DNA of 64,000 nucleotides from Sporobolomyces roseus (Eukaryota; Basidiomycota; Microbotryomycetes; Sporidiobolales; Sporidiobolaceae): NCBI GenBank assembly GCA_016617785.1, contig JADILM010000008.1, forward strand, positions 1-64,000. The letters run 5' to 3'. Both the position numbers and the translations under genes were made by a program. Position 1 is the stretch's first letter, and each line of letters begins with the position of its first letter. The notes beneath the pieces were generated by a model. The model saw only the letters and a list, made by a program, of their open reading frames with translations. It ran no database searches and was not told the DNA's origin. Below, one piece after another: positions 21,903-33,512 of the stretch.

Positions 21903-23375
21903 ATGAGCACAGGAGCCATCACTCCCGAGGAAATAGTCGATACCGTTGCGATACTTCTCAAGCAGATGGATGAAGCAGCGACTCCTCCGGTTCTCTCATC
22001 GGTCGAACCAGCGAAAGACGATGACTTCGACGCTCTACTGGATAAGCTATCATCAGTTGTGATTAGTGAGGTAGTTCCGGTCGAGCCGGTTGTACCGGTG
22101 AGAACTCCCTCGTGGTTGGAGGATGTTGGTGAGTTTTCGATCTCTCTCTTCTCTCATCTCATCGCCGCCGAAAAATTTATACCTCCAGGTTTCGAACAAG
22201 ACAAGCTTGATCCTATTTACCTTCTGGCATTCCTGTCCAGGCGTGATCTTCCTCTCCGCGTGCGTTCCGCCCTTATTCGAACTCGTGAAACGAGAGCTCC
22301 ACTTATTTTTCCGCTTCGTCGAAAACAGTCAAACGAGATCTTCAAGCGGGAATTGAAAGATGCAATCGATAAGGTTCAAGCTAGTAGGCGACCACTTCTT
22401 GAGGCGATACTCGATCGGGTCGAGGTCACAGATCGAGAGGTCGAGGTGAGCGAACCACTTCCTCGATCTTCATGTCGTTCGAGTCTGACTGATCAGCCAA
22501 CTCGTTCATTGCGACCCCAAACAGGACTGGGAGCTACAAGGACTCGACTCTATCTTCACTCGCGACGGCTATACCCTGATGTTCCTTCTTCGACAAAGTG
22601 AACTTTCCATCTTGATGATCGGGGAGACGCCGAGACTCTCAAGTGCACTCGGTGTTATCGGCAATCGCGGTAGTGCGGTCAACATTCGAGCGACTTGTCG
22701 GAATGAGCAGGCGCAGAGAATCAGGTTAGCGATGGTGCTTCACATCGACCGCTGCCGTAACGACGAGTACAGTAAGCATTCGTCTCGAATCGATCAGCAG
22801 ACGCTTCTGGGCTGACAGTAGGCTCTTGTACAGGGCGTCGGCTCACGAAGGTCATTCACCACGATCGAGAAAACTGTGATCTCTTCGACGAATTCCTTTC
22901 CTCTGAGGAAGCCCAGCAATTCGACGCTACGATTTCGTCAAGCTACGCCACTCTCGGTGGTCCTTACGACATCATCTTCGGTCACTGCCTATGGCCCGAC
23001 CTAGATGGAGTGACTCAACATCCCGGAATCCTCCTTCGAATTCTACAAGCGGTCAAGAGAGCGAGTGACATACGAAAGGATGGCAGGTCAACGCTCGTCA
23101 TCTTCACGATTCCCGATGACGATTACTGGAAGCCCAAGTACGAGATGTCGGACCTTATCTCGGTGATGAAGGACGATTATCAATATCTTGGGCTGAATCG
23201 AGTTGTCGAAGATCAGATTCAGGGTTATGGCTATCGTCACGAGAAGACCAAAGGGAGGGGGAAGAATCCCGACGACATTTATAGTCTGGGCTACCTTGCT
23301 GCTGGGATGTTGGCGTACTCTTTCATCCTTCGTGGGAAGCGAAATTTGGGAGAGAACGAGGATATTGACTCTTAG
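21903..23375 (+). CDS. Tandem family 2, copy 2; possibly BMT5-like methyltransferase-related
   Basis: Exons: 21903-22128, 22189-22445, 22525-22771 and 22834-23375; the joins keep frame and give 423 residues. The start MSTGAITPEEIVDTVA leads into an acidic, proline/valine-rich stretch absent from copy 1. From there the two align: PIYLLAFLSRRDLPL; GLDSIFTRDGYTLMF; SILMIGETPRLSSALG; VNIRATCRN; GPYDIIFGHCLWPD; LLRILQAVKRASD; LVIFTIPDDDYW; DDYQYLGLNRVVE. Intron positions before RRL (22833) and before the strand-1 exon are shared with copy 1, so the pair arose by duplication of a spliced gene. The conserved core resembles BMT5-like/DUF2431 domains as in copy 1, again with GETP at the cofactor loop. 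Biochemical role is unknown. Confidence 0.55.
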
Positions 23376-23836
23376 TTCAGTCGCAAGGTAGATACCGTAG
23401 AAACGTCCTTTGCTCGTCTCGTCGGGATTTTGATGCGGCCGTCTTCAGCTCCACAGCGATCAAACGACGAGCGAAATCGAGCTGACGAAAGTTGCGAAAA
23501 GATTCGACTTGCGCAAAGGTCCGGCCCTCTTTCCTCTTTCATGCTGTTACTTACTCAGCGTCGCCTTGTAGCTCGAATGTGCTGCCTTCTGCGAGAGGCA
23601 CGACTGTAGTTGGAACGAAGTTGCTCTCTTTCTCTTGCGATGGAAAGTCGTCGAACTTTCGCTCCTCCCTCTCACCTCACTTAACTTTAGCTCAACTTCT
23701 TAGCCTTACAAGCAAGTAGAAAGTGTAAGCTAGCTCTCCGCTACCTCCTAACGCTCCCCACTGACCCTGACCACTCGCTGTTTCCCCTCATCATTTCCCC
23801 CTTCTCGCTCCTCTTCCCTCTCCCTCCAGCTTCAGC
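23376..23836. promoter_or_regulatory. Intergenic region, promoter of the CYP40 gene
   Basis: There is no supported gene. The last ~130 bp are pyrimidine-rich (TCATTTCCCCCTTCTCGCTCC and similar), as seen before other housekeeping start codons in this window. Confidence 0.4.
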
Positions 23837-25557
23837 ATGACCTCGTCCACCAATCCTCGAGTATTCTTCGACATCACCGTCAACTCCAACAATGCAGGTC
23901 GAATCATCATGGAGTTATTCTCCGACGTTACTCCCAAAACAGTTCGTTCCATTCTCCCTCTTCCCTCCCCTCTCTCCCAAAGCCAAAGCTAATCGGCTTC
24001 TTGTCCCCAGGCTGAGAACTTTCGAGCGTTATGTACTGGTGAGAAAGGGATTGGACAATCTGGGAAACCTTTACATTACAAAGGTTCAAAGTTTCATAGG
24101 ATTATAAAGAGCTTCATGTGTCAAGGAGGTGATTTCACAAATGGGAACGGAACGGGAGGTGAATCGATTTATGGGGAGAAATTCGAGGATGAAAAGTGAG
24201 TCGATTATTTTCATTTTTCGAAGAGGAAAGGAGGGAGCTAACGAGGAGTAATTGTACGGGTGATGTACAGCTTCGAGTTGAAACATGAGAAACCTTTCAT
24301 GTTGTCGATGGCGAACGCTGGTCCTAATACGAACGGTTCTCAGTTCTTCATTACTACCGGTACGAATCGAGTCTTCTCTCAGCGAGCGTCTTGCTGTACT
24401 GACGAGGCTGAGCGGGTACTTCCCATCGTACAGTTCCTACTCCTCATCTTGACGGAAAGCATACTGTGAGTCGAGAGACGCGACAAAGTCCATCAGAGTT
24501 TTCCAAAACTGACAGATTCTGTGCTCGTTGTTGGCGCACAGGTCTTGTAAGCGTCCATATCCCTCCTTTTCCGCCCTACATCTCTCCTGGTCTCCTTCGA
24601 AGATCACCCGCTGCTTTTCGCGAAACCACTCCTCCACGATGCCCTCGACACAATCTTCGGAACTCGAAACTGACCTCTCCTCGCTTCTCGTCAACAGCGG
24701 CAAAGTGACTCACGGTCGATCCATCGTCCGACTGATGGAAGAAGCCCCTATGGCCGGTGAATCACCCGCCGAAGAGATCCTCATCGCCGATTGTGGGCAA
24801 TTATCCGAAGGAGATTCCGGAATCGTCGCTTCCGAATTCGAGGACGGTCACGAAGACTATCCTTCCGACGATGAGTCTGACGTCAACGATGCCCAAGTAG
24901 TGTATGGGATTGCGAACGAAGTGAAGGAGAAAGGTACCGAGTTGTTCAAGAAGGGAAACTTTGGAGAGGCCCAAAAGAAATACATTAAAGCTTTGAGATG
25001 TAAGCTCTCACACTCCTTCTTCTCTTCACAGTATCGAGCTCACACTCGACTCCTCTATAGACCTCGATCGACATCGATTCATGGATCCCCCCAACCCATC
25101 CCTCTCCGCTCAATACGTAACCCTCCGCCTGTCCCTCCTCCTCAATTCCTCCCTCTGCGCTTTGAAATCTTCTTCCCCCCTCAAATCCTCCGATGCCCGA
25201 ACCGCAATCCAACAATCCACTCGAGCTCTTTCCCTCGACGGTGAACCTTCCGAATCGGATCCTTCAAAGAAAGTTTTGAGTGAGGGAGAGAAAGCGAAAG
25301 CGCTTTATAGGAGAGCTATAGGTCATTTGGCGGTCAAGGATGAGGCGGAAGCTATCAAGGATTTGGAGCAAGCTCTCAAGTTTGCACCGGAAGATGGTGC
25401 GATTCAAAAAGAGTGAGTTTCCAAACTTTCCTCTTCCTCTTCACCTCGGACTTTGAGCTGATGCGTGGATGTTCTCAACAGACTCGCCTCGGCAAAGAAA
25501 CGTGTGGAGGACAGGAAGACGAAAGCTCGTTCAGCTTACGCAAAGATGTTCAACTAG
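23837..25557 (+). CDS. CPR6: Cyclophilin 40-type peptidyl-prolyl isomerase with TPR domain
   Basis: This is an Hsp90 co-chaperone: a cyclophilin domain catalyses proline isomerisation and TPR repeats bind the EEVD tail of Hsp90. Exons: 23837-23941, 24011-24195, 24271-24359, 24434-24465, 24542-24546, 24698-24999, 25061-25412 and 25482-25557, giving 381 residues, the usual CYP40 length. Cyclophilin signatures are seen in order: [76 protein letters not shown]. Catalytic residues FHRI and QFF are intact. After an acidic linker, TPRs start at [21 protein letters not shown] and continue with [19 protein letters not shown]. The fifth exon is only 5 nt (GTCTT) and is needed to read the conserved VFGKV. 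The symbol follows yeast Cpr6/Cpr7 usage and is approximate. Confidence 0.92.
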
Positions 25558-26113
25558 ATTTTCATCGGAGAGACTTGGCTTAGATTCCTTATTTCATTCT
25601 CGTATTCATTCTTTCGTTCATTTGATCATGCAAAGCAGTACAATCTTCATCATAGACTATTCATTATTTGTTCTCGCGGAGTTTGAAGGGCAGCGAGAGG
25701 AAGAAGTCGTGAGAGAAACTGAGCGAAACTGCTTTCGAGTACAAGTCCCGTTTCAACATTTCGCAAGCTACCGCAAAACGTTTCGTTGATCCCTCTCATG
25801 ACTCTCGCATCTCACAAGTAGAAGAGAGAAGTAGTTTGCTATCCGATTTGGAGGTTTAAAATGCAAGCGAGAGAGAGAGAATCTTTAAGGTTACAACCTA
25901 CTCCAAAAAGAAAAGTAGAGGGCTAGTCGAAACACACAAGTTAGGGGTTATAGAGAGAGAGGGAGACCGAACGAGAACGAGTGGGAGGGAGTGAGGGAGA
26001 GAGTCTAATAGGATAGAGGAAAGTATCCATTTTGGCGGGAGAGGGGAAAAAAGGGAAAAGGGAAGAAACTTCGCATCGACGACAGCTTCTTTCCTTCCTC
26101 CTCACGACGACGC
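25558..26113. other. Convergent 3' regions of CYP40 and NSR1 genes
   Basis: The two genes end toward each other. Purine-rich short repeats (GAGAGAGAGAG near 25870 and GAGAGAGAGGGAGACC near 25954) are present. No gene is seen. Confidence 0.45.
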
Positions 26114-28029
26114 TTAATCAAACGAAATCTTCTTTCCACTCGGAGGGGCTAAATCGGCAAGAGAGAAGAGTCAGCGAGGTGAAGCTGGAGTCAAGAAACC
26201 AAAGTGAGAAAAGAAGGAAAGTTTTCGAAACTCACCAGCAGCTCCGGAACGAGGGTTTGAACGAGCTCCCCATCCAGCGTCTCCTCCACCACGTCCTCCA
26301 CCTCGACCACCCCTTCCTCCACCTCTTCCTCCTCCACCACGGTCAGAGAATCCTCCTCTCGATCCGCCCCTTCCTCCACGATCACCTCCGAATCCACCTC
26401 GTCCTCCACCGCGTCCTCCTCCTCGTCCTCCGCCACGTCCACCTCGATCACCTCCACCTTGTCGGTCAGCTCGGGGTTGAGAGTAATCGAGACGGATAGT
26501 TCGACCTTCGATATCGATACCGGCTCCAGTAGCGGTAGGTCCTCCCTTCTCTACGGCAGCGATCGCACCATCGAGGGAAGAGAACTCGACGTAACCGAAT
26601 CCCTTGGGTCGACCAGATTCAGCGTCGGTAGGGAGACGAACCTGAAAAAAAGAAATCGGAAATTCGAGTCAGTTCATTTTCGCTCAACTCTTCATGATTC
26701 GTCGGAAGGAGATTGGGGGCTTACGGAAGAGACATCACCGAAATCGGCGAAAGCGGACCAAACGGCATCTTCTGAAGCGGAGAAAGGAAGGTTTCCGACG
26801 AAGAGAGTGGTAGTAGGAGGGCCGGAGAGGGTATCGTTGAAGACCTTCTTGGGTCGTTCAGCTTGACCTTCACGGTTAGGTCGAGGAGCCGAGAGATCGA
26901 CCTTGATAGCACGTCCATCGACCTCCTTTCCAGCGAGTTCGAGAGCTTTTTGAGCAGCCTCAGTTGTGGTGAATTCGACGTAACCGAATCCACGGGATCG
27001 ACCAGAGTCTCGGTCGGTAACGACACGAGCGGAAACAACCTCACCGCACTCGGTGAATTCAGATTGGAGCCAGTCGTTGTCGACGTTCCAGGAGAGTTGT
27101 CCGACGAAAACGGTGGTAGATTCGGAAGCGTCGTCTCCGTTGGCGTTGGTGACAGCGGCAGCGGTCTTGGCCTTCTTTGCGGGTGCCTCGGATTCCTCCT
27201 CGACAGCGCGCTTCTTGCTTTCCTTTGCGGGAGTTTCGGTCATCTTCTCATCCTCATCATCATCGGAAGAGTCAGAGGAGTCGGAGGAAGAGTCGGAAGA
27301 ATCCTTCTTGGCAGCAGCGGCGACGGGAGCAGCAGCGGCAGCGGGCTATCGTTTGCGAGAGAAACGAAAAAAAATCAGTATTCGAAAATTCCCAGTCAAA
27401 TCAAAAACGAATGGTTCGACGTACCTTCTCGTCATCAGAGTCATCCGAAGAGTCTGAAGAGTCAGAGTCGGAAGCGGCGGCCTCCTTGACAGCCTTTGCG
27501 ACTTCAGCAACCTTCTCCTTTCCGTTGGCGACAACAGTTGAAGCGACCTCCTTGACCTTTTCGGTAACGGGCTAATCGATCAAGCGTATCTCGTCAGTAT
27601 CAGAATACAGAGTAAGCGAGTGGAGAGTGAGCTAACCTTGGCATCCTCATCGTCTGAAGAATCGCTCGAATCGGAAGAATCTGAATCAGCCTTCTTGGTG
27701 GTGACGGGGGCAGCAGCGGCAGCACCGTTGGTCTTCTTGGGTGCCTCCTCCTCATCACTCGAATCATCACTTGAATCACTCGAATCACTCGAATCCTCCT
27801 TAGCGGCAGCAGCAGCTTTAGCTTCTTCCTCTGCCTTCTTCTTCGCTGCCTCCTCCTCTGCCTTCTTCTTCTCTGCTTCCTTCTTTGCCTTCTTCTCTGC
27901 CTTCTTGTCTACTTTGGCGGGAGTTGCAGGAGTAGCTTCAGGTTTTGAAGTGACGGCGGCAGTCTTGCTTGACTTTGTCTTCTTTGACTCTTTGGAGGGT
28001 TTGGTTGATGATGATGATGATTTACCCAT
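26114..28029 (-). CDS. NSR1: Nucleolin/NSR1-like nucleolar RNA-binding protein
   Basis: It has the plan of yeast Nsr1 and fission yeast Gar2, which act in pre-rRNA processing in the nucleolus. Exons on the minus strand: 27637-28029, 27425-27571, 26725-27345, 26236-26641 and 26114-26148; the joins keep frame and give 533 residues. The N-terminal half is lysine/alanine-rich, with acidic serine blocks (SSDSSDSSDDSSDEEE and similar) that are likely casein kinase 2 targets. Two RRM domains follow: the first with TVFVGQLSWNVDNDWL and RGFGYVEF, the second with TLFVGNLPFSASEDAVW and KGFGYVEF. A glycine/arginine-rich tail (RGGRGGRGGGRGG) leads to the family's typical end, SGKKISFD. Nothing is missing. 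Confidence 0.93.
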
Positions 28030-29141
28030 GGTTGACTATGTTTGAGTAACGAGTTTGGATAGAATAGGATTGAGAGAGGGAAAGAAGTGAAAGTGGAGAA
28101 GTGGGAGAGAAGGAGGGAAGAGCGAGGAGAGCGAAGAGAGCAGAACAAGGGAGTTAGTCAAGTGATACAATATAGCAGAACTAAAGTGCGTGACTTACAA
28201 GTTTTGTAGAGTGAGAGGTGGGAAAGGAGAGAGTGAGCTAGATAATCTTTTGACTTTTTTCAAACTATTTGCATACATTTATCAAAACCTGCCTCAAATC
28301 CGAGCTCGTTCCAATTCTACACAGCATTCAATTCCGATGTCACGCTTTACGTTCTACTTGCTCAAGCTTGATTCGGTTCCAGTTCCAACTCTCACTTTCC
28401 CGCGAATCCATTCATCTGCCCTCAAGTCGAGCTTCGAAATTGCGCGAAACAAAGCTTTTCTTTACACTTCACGTCTCTCTCGCTCTTCCATCTCTCATTC
28501 GAAACGCGGACGAGAGCCGAAGATAACTCGCATCAGTCTGAACAAGAGCAGGAAACATTCAAAGAAGCAATAGACCTCTCCGACTCTCGAGAAAGTGCAA
28601 CGAAGAGTAAAAGAGACGATGCGAAAACCAGCTAGGTCAAGTTTCACAAGTGCTCAAGGCCGTAACTAAGCAAAGTTGAATCCAAACTGAGAAGAGTGAA
28701 GAGTGAAAAGAGAGAGTATCTGTAAAAAAGCCGGCGAGCTAAGCTCAGCACAAAGGCTAACTTTCGAACTCCCCTAGAACCCAACACCTCCTTCATTCGA
28801 AAACCCCCCTTACTGTAATCCTACCGAGCTGGAAAGCTTCCTATTTGATCCTCCATCGTCATGGGCCATGTCGTCGGGGAGGGAGGGAGGGGGAAGAGGG
28901 AGAGGGAGGAGAGTTATGCAAAAAGAAAATGAGAATATGCGAAAATGATGGATAAAGTAGTGAAGACAATGAATGAAAAAGACCAGCTATGAACAACCTA
29001 GAAGCACTGCGAGTATCCATCGAGGACAAGGAAGGGGGAAGAGGGGAGAAAGAGTGTCCTTCGCAAAATCAATTGCTGCACTAGAATCGAAGTCGAAGGA
29101 TGTCGAAAGAGAATCGTCGAGGGAAGGAAGGTGTGAAGAGT
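28030..29141. other. NSR1 promoter and chitinase 3' region
   Basis: There is over 1.1 kb with no supported gene. Open frames near 28190-28570 have no domain and no splice context. GGGAGGGAGGGAGGGGGAAG (28878-28897) is a purine run. The strip next to 28030 is the NSR1 leader; the strip next to 29142 is the chitinase 3' UTR. Confidence 0.4.
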
Positions 29142-31757
29142 CTAGCCGAGAGGAGCCAGTCCCATCGCAGACCTCCAAGATTGAGTGAGTTGGAAATCCG
29201 AAGTATCTCCAGACATATCCCACTATTTCGAAAACAGCGAAGGATTAGCTCGCATTCGAGAGAGATGTCGAAAAGGAGAGGAGAAGCGTACCATAGCTAG
29301 ACCACCGATCTTTTCTCTGTTTGCGAGGTCACCCTTGAGACCGAGAGATTGAGGATCATCGTAAGTGACCACAACTTTTCGATTTTGATTGTAAAGGAAA
29401 GGCTACATCGAGGAGAGTGTGTCAGCTCTACTTCGAGAGAGTAAGGAGAGAATGAGAGTGAGAACGTACAGTAGAAGAACAATCGTCCCATTTCCTCGTG
29501 TAGCCATTCGCACCAACGAAATTGACTCCCTTTTTGACAATCACACCGTAACTGATCAAATCATTGAAATTAATCTGGTTCCCGCTCATTCCACTCAAAT
29601 CACCATTTCCAACCTTGACTCCACCTGCACCAGCGAAAACTCCAGCTCCTCCAGGTCCCGTATAGTTGAGAGAAGAACCGAGAGGTGCCCAATTGATTTC
29701 GGTAATGTTTTGATCCGTGATTCCTTCGCAAGGTTTACCAGAGTGGTTGTTGGGGCAAACGATGACGGTATCTCGTTTCGAGTTGGCGATCGAGGAGTTG
29801 TCTTCCGAGTTTGAGCGAAGGTTGAGAGATTTGCGATTTCGTTCGAGATCCCTCTTCATCTTCCTCCTAGCTTCCGCCTTTGCCTTTCCAGTAAGGTACC
29901 ACTTGTGTCCCTCCGAGATGTATTGTTCACTCCTCTTGAGTTTCGCCAAGTGTCGATTCGAGAGTCCAGTCGTCGGAATCGAATCTCGTTTGTGAATGAG
30001 CGAAGTTGCCGATGAGGAAGAGATGTAACCGTACGCGGGAACTCCCATGAGGATCTTGGAAGCGGGCATACCAGCTTTCGTCCATGCGTCGATCGAGGAT
30101 TGCATGTTCGCATTCGGTTGCATCGAATTCTCGCAGTTGTTTTCGAGAGGAGCGTTGGGACCGGGAGTAGAGGAAGCTGCGGGCGAGTAAACGTACGAGT
30201 CAGTCTCGAGCAGGTAGTAGGAATAATGAAAGGAAAGTAAAGACTCACCTCCCCAAACATCGTAATTCATGACGAGAATGTTGTCGAGAACTTTTGCGAA
30301 TGCCGAAACGTCGGTGAGAGGTGAACCGTTCGCACCGATATAAGCTTGTTGAGTCGTACAGGTCGAGAGACGTTTGTTGGGCATCGCGACTCGAAGTTCT
30401 TGGAGGAAGAGGAGCATGTTTTGAGTATCCGAAGAAGAGACGATGTTTCCTGGGTTTCCTTGAGTTCCGGGGTACTCCCTGGCGAATCGATTCTAGGTAT
30501 CAGTACACGATGACACGAAGAGGAGGGGAGAAAGAGGAAAGCTCACCAATCGATATCGACTCCATCAACATTGTATTGATCGACCATCTTCTTGATGTTT
30601 CCAATAAAGGTCTTTCGGTTGTTCGCAGTTTGAACCGAAGTCGAGAAGTACTTTGAATCGGTCCATCCTCCAATTGCGATCAAAACTTTCGAACCGTTTC
30701 CGTGAGCGTATTTGACGACTCTGTTCAAGAGATCTCCAGAGTTCCATCCTTCGAATTTGACATTGTGGTTCTCGTCGGGGACAGCGAAGGCTACAGAAAC
30801 GAATCGAAGGGAGTCAGACAAGTTGAACCGAAAAAGGAGGAAAAGAAGGAGAAACGTACAGAAATTGATGAGATCGAACATCTTGTAGTTGATCTTCTCT
30901 GGGGGAAGGTTATCACCCTCCCAATCAGGGTAGTATCCACCCGAGATCTGTTTCCCAGAAACTGGCCAAGTGACGCTAGATTGGGTCGGAACAACTGAAG
31001 TAGTCGTGCTAGTTTTGATGACGGTCGAAGTGGAAGTGACGGAAGAGACGACGGTAGAAGTAGGTTTCGAGGAAGGTGTCGAAGATTCTTGCGAGCTCGA
31101 GGTCGAAGAAGGAGCGACAGACGAGGAAGTACCGGCGGTAAACTTGGGCGATTTCGGGTTGGGGATTCGAGCGGGCGAAGAAGAGGAAGATGATGATGAT
31201 GCAGCCTTGACTTCGAGAGCTCCGACAGTAATCGTTCGCTTGGATCCGAGGAATCGTTTGAGCAAGTTGGAGACGACGGCGAAAGAAGAAGATCGTTGAA
31301 CAGAGGGAGTGATTTCGATCGAGGCAGCGACGACTGTTCGCTTGTCTTTCGGGTTCGAGGAGATGAGAGATCGTCGTTGAGGAGGAGGGAGAGTAGCTGA
31401 ACGCTTGGTTTTAGGGTTGGGAACGATGGCGGGAAGTCCGAGGGATCTTCGATCGAGGGCAGGAACGACGACGACAGGAGATGAAGAAGAACGTTTCGTT
31501 TTCGGGTTGACTACTGCTGATCTCTTTTGAAGGATTGGTTGTTGTTTGCCAAGGTTTGCAGCCCTCCTTTGTCGAAGTCGCTCGATGGATCGATTAGGAC
31601 CGACATGAGGAGAAGCTGGTCTGAACAGTGGTTCGTAAGTTGCTGCAGATCGACTTGTTGGTAATGCTGAAGTAGTAGTGGTTACGAGAGCGAAGACGAG
31701 TGCGAGGAGAGTGAGAGGGAGAGGAAGAGTAGTCGATGTTGAGCGATTGAAATGCAT
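29142..31757 (-). CDS. Secreted GH18 chitinase with a long dibasic pro-region
   Basis: It hydrolyses chitin, probably in the wall. The ATG at 31757 starts a clear signal peptide (LPLTLLALVFALVTTTTSA). About 200 residues without a fold follow, rich in KR/RR sites and with near-repeats NPKTKRSS, NPKTKRSA and NPKDKRTV, then a Ser/Thr-rich linker. The GH18 domain begins SGGYYPDWEG and carries KVLIAIGGWT and the catalytic DGVDIDWE motif, intact although an intron falls inside the W codon. LVMNYDVWG, KILMGVPAYGY and VVVTYDDPQSLG follow. The last exon ends WDMSGDTSDFQLTQSW...LAPLG. An insert with KR sites (LIHKRDS, KLKRSEQ) and a lysine/arginine-rich stretch interrupt the second half of the barrel. 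A gene for a secreted repeat protein diverges from it. Confidence 0.9.
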
Positions 31758-32422
31758 CTTTGTTCGATTTGAGTTGTTTCGAGTCGAGGTAGAAGAGAGA
31801 GAGAGGGAGTGGGCGACAGTACTAGCTGTGCTTTTAATTCAGGTTGTGTGTGTGAAAGGCGACTTGCGCTGATGTGTTGAATTGAAAGAGAGTGTGTTGA
31901 AGTTGAATGAAGAAGTAGCAGCCGGTGCTGGAGGAGTTTGAAAGTGAAGGGAAGAAAGAGAAGAAAGAGAGGACCAGCCTCAGAAGGGTAATAGGAGAAT
32001 GCGAGAGGAGGAGGAGATGGCGAGGGACGAAGAACAAAGAAGAAGAAGAGAGCGAGAGGGCTTGAGAATTTCTGGTGAGCCATTTCAATTGAATTAGAGC
32101 AAAGAGAAAACTGCGTAAGTTCCATTAGATGTTGTATCAACAAAACTGGGGTAAAAAAAACTGACTCTGTTTCTGAGAAGCGCGCCATCTCTTTCTCTCA
32201 GCCATCTCACTCTTCTCTCTCTCCAGAAAGTCAAGCCAATTGCTCTTGTACGGTAGATCTGCTTGCTTCTGCTCGTAATGGCTGAATCGACCAGCTAGTC
32301 TTCGTCGCTTCTTTCGCTCTCTCTCTTCTTCTCTTCTTCTTCCTTTCATCTCTCATCTCACTTTTGACCGGCTTGACACCTACTTCCACCTACTACTCAC
32401 AGCCACTCTGCTCTTGAATAAG
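31758..32422. promoter_or_regulatory. Divergent promoter, chitinase / secreted repeat protein
   Basis: This 665-bp region separates two genes that both encode exported proteins, so shared control is plausible. A CCAAT box (GCCAATTG) lies near 32235, and CT-rich leader sequence (TCTCTCTCTTCTTCTCTTCTTC) lies before the plus-strand gene. No open frame here is convincing. Confidence 0.4.
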
Positions 32423-33512
32423 ATGCTCTTCACAACTACTCAAGCTTCCGCCCTCTTCTTACTAGCCGCTTCTTGCCTCGTTCAGGTTCAAGCGCTTCCA
32501 ACAAGACGGATCGAACAAAGAGCCATCAATATCTCTCACAAGTCACTCTTGAACGGTACCTCGACTAGTCACTCAATCGATGCTTCCCTCTTACCCGCCG
32601 AACTCGCGAAAGCTATCGAAGGTAGCGATATCAACATCAACCTGTACGTTTCCTTCTTTCTCTATTTTCGCTCAATCTTTCGTCGATATTGACTACTATC
32701 CTTCTGAATACAGCACGACTGACCGACGAAAGCGATCGCCATCTCCCTCTTCCGGAGTTAACAACTCGACGATCAATCTCACCGTCATCTCCTCTCGTTC
32801 CGTCCCCCCTTCTTCTTCCGACCAACTCCTCTCCGAACGATCAACGAAACCCGCTTCTCACCACAACATTCACATCGACGCATCTTCGAACGGACAAGGA
32901 GGAACTGGAGGTATTCACAATTCTACCGTCAACATCAACCTAAACTCTTCTTCGAAAAAAGAACGACGAAAGGTTTCGCTCGGAGATCACTCTGTCATCG
33001 TCGACGTCTCTTCCTCTTCCTCTTCTTCCACTCTCAAAGGCGAACCCACTGGAATCGAGGATTCAACAGTCCACGTCAACATCCTTCCTCCTCGAGCACT
33101 CGAGAAATCCACGGGACACCACTCGATCGTGATCGATTCTTCTTCCACCTCATCCTCCGACGCATCTACAACGAAGACCGGTTCTCACTCTGCTGTCGTC
33201 GATACCTCTTCCTCCTCTTCCAACTCCTCGACCGGCATCAAGGGCTCAACGATCAACCTCACCGTTATCGCTCCCTCCGATTCAAAGAGCCCTACCTCCT
33301 CCTCGGATGACACTGTCGACACTCCCATTCCCTCGATGGCTCGACTCTCAAAACGCTCGACTCTCTCTTCACCTGGGTTCCAAGATTGGTCCGCCAAAGT
33401 TCAACGAGCTTCGATCGATTACCAATCGGAAACGGACGCTCTCACTGCCGCTGCAGAAGCCGACGCTGGACTCTCTGTCACTCGACGTGATCATTCCTCC
33501 CACAAGATCTAA
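32423..33512 (+). CDS. Secreted serine-rich protein with alternating short repeats
   Basis: I do not recognise the family. Exons 32423-32643 and 32714-33512 join in frame to give 339 residues. The ATG at 32423 starts a signal peptide (LFLLAASCLVQVQA, cut before LPTRR). The body alternates two short repeats. Type A is G-H-S-hydrophobic-V/I-D plus serines: GDHSVIVDVSSS near residue 160, GHHSIVIDSSS near 204, GSHSAVVDTSSS near 226, and a weaker SHHNIHIDASS near 117. Type B is G-x-x-STxNxxV: GVNNSTINLTV, GIHNSTVNINL, GIEDSTVHVNI and GIKGSTINLTV. Dibasic sites (RRKRS, KKERRK, SKRS, TRRD) lie between units, suggesting Kex2-like cleavage. N-glycosylation sequons (NNST, HNST) are frequent. The alternating hydrophobic pattern suggests beta strands or a solenoid. 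It could be a wall protein or a source of secreted peptides. Confidence 0.75.

Noticed and set aside
25980..27600. Long plus-strand open frames over the NSR1-like gene
   Set aside because: They are shadows of the repetitive minus-strand coding sequence; the minus frame has RRM motifs and correct splice joins.
30970..31299. Plus-strand acidic open frame over the chitinase
   Set aside because: Shadow of the Ser/Thr-rich linker in the chitinase reading frame.
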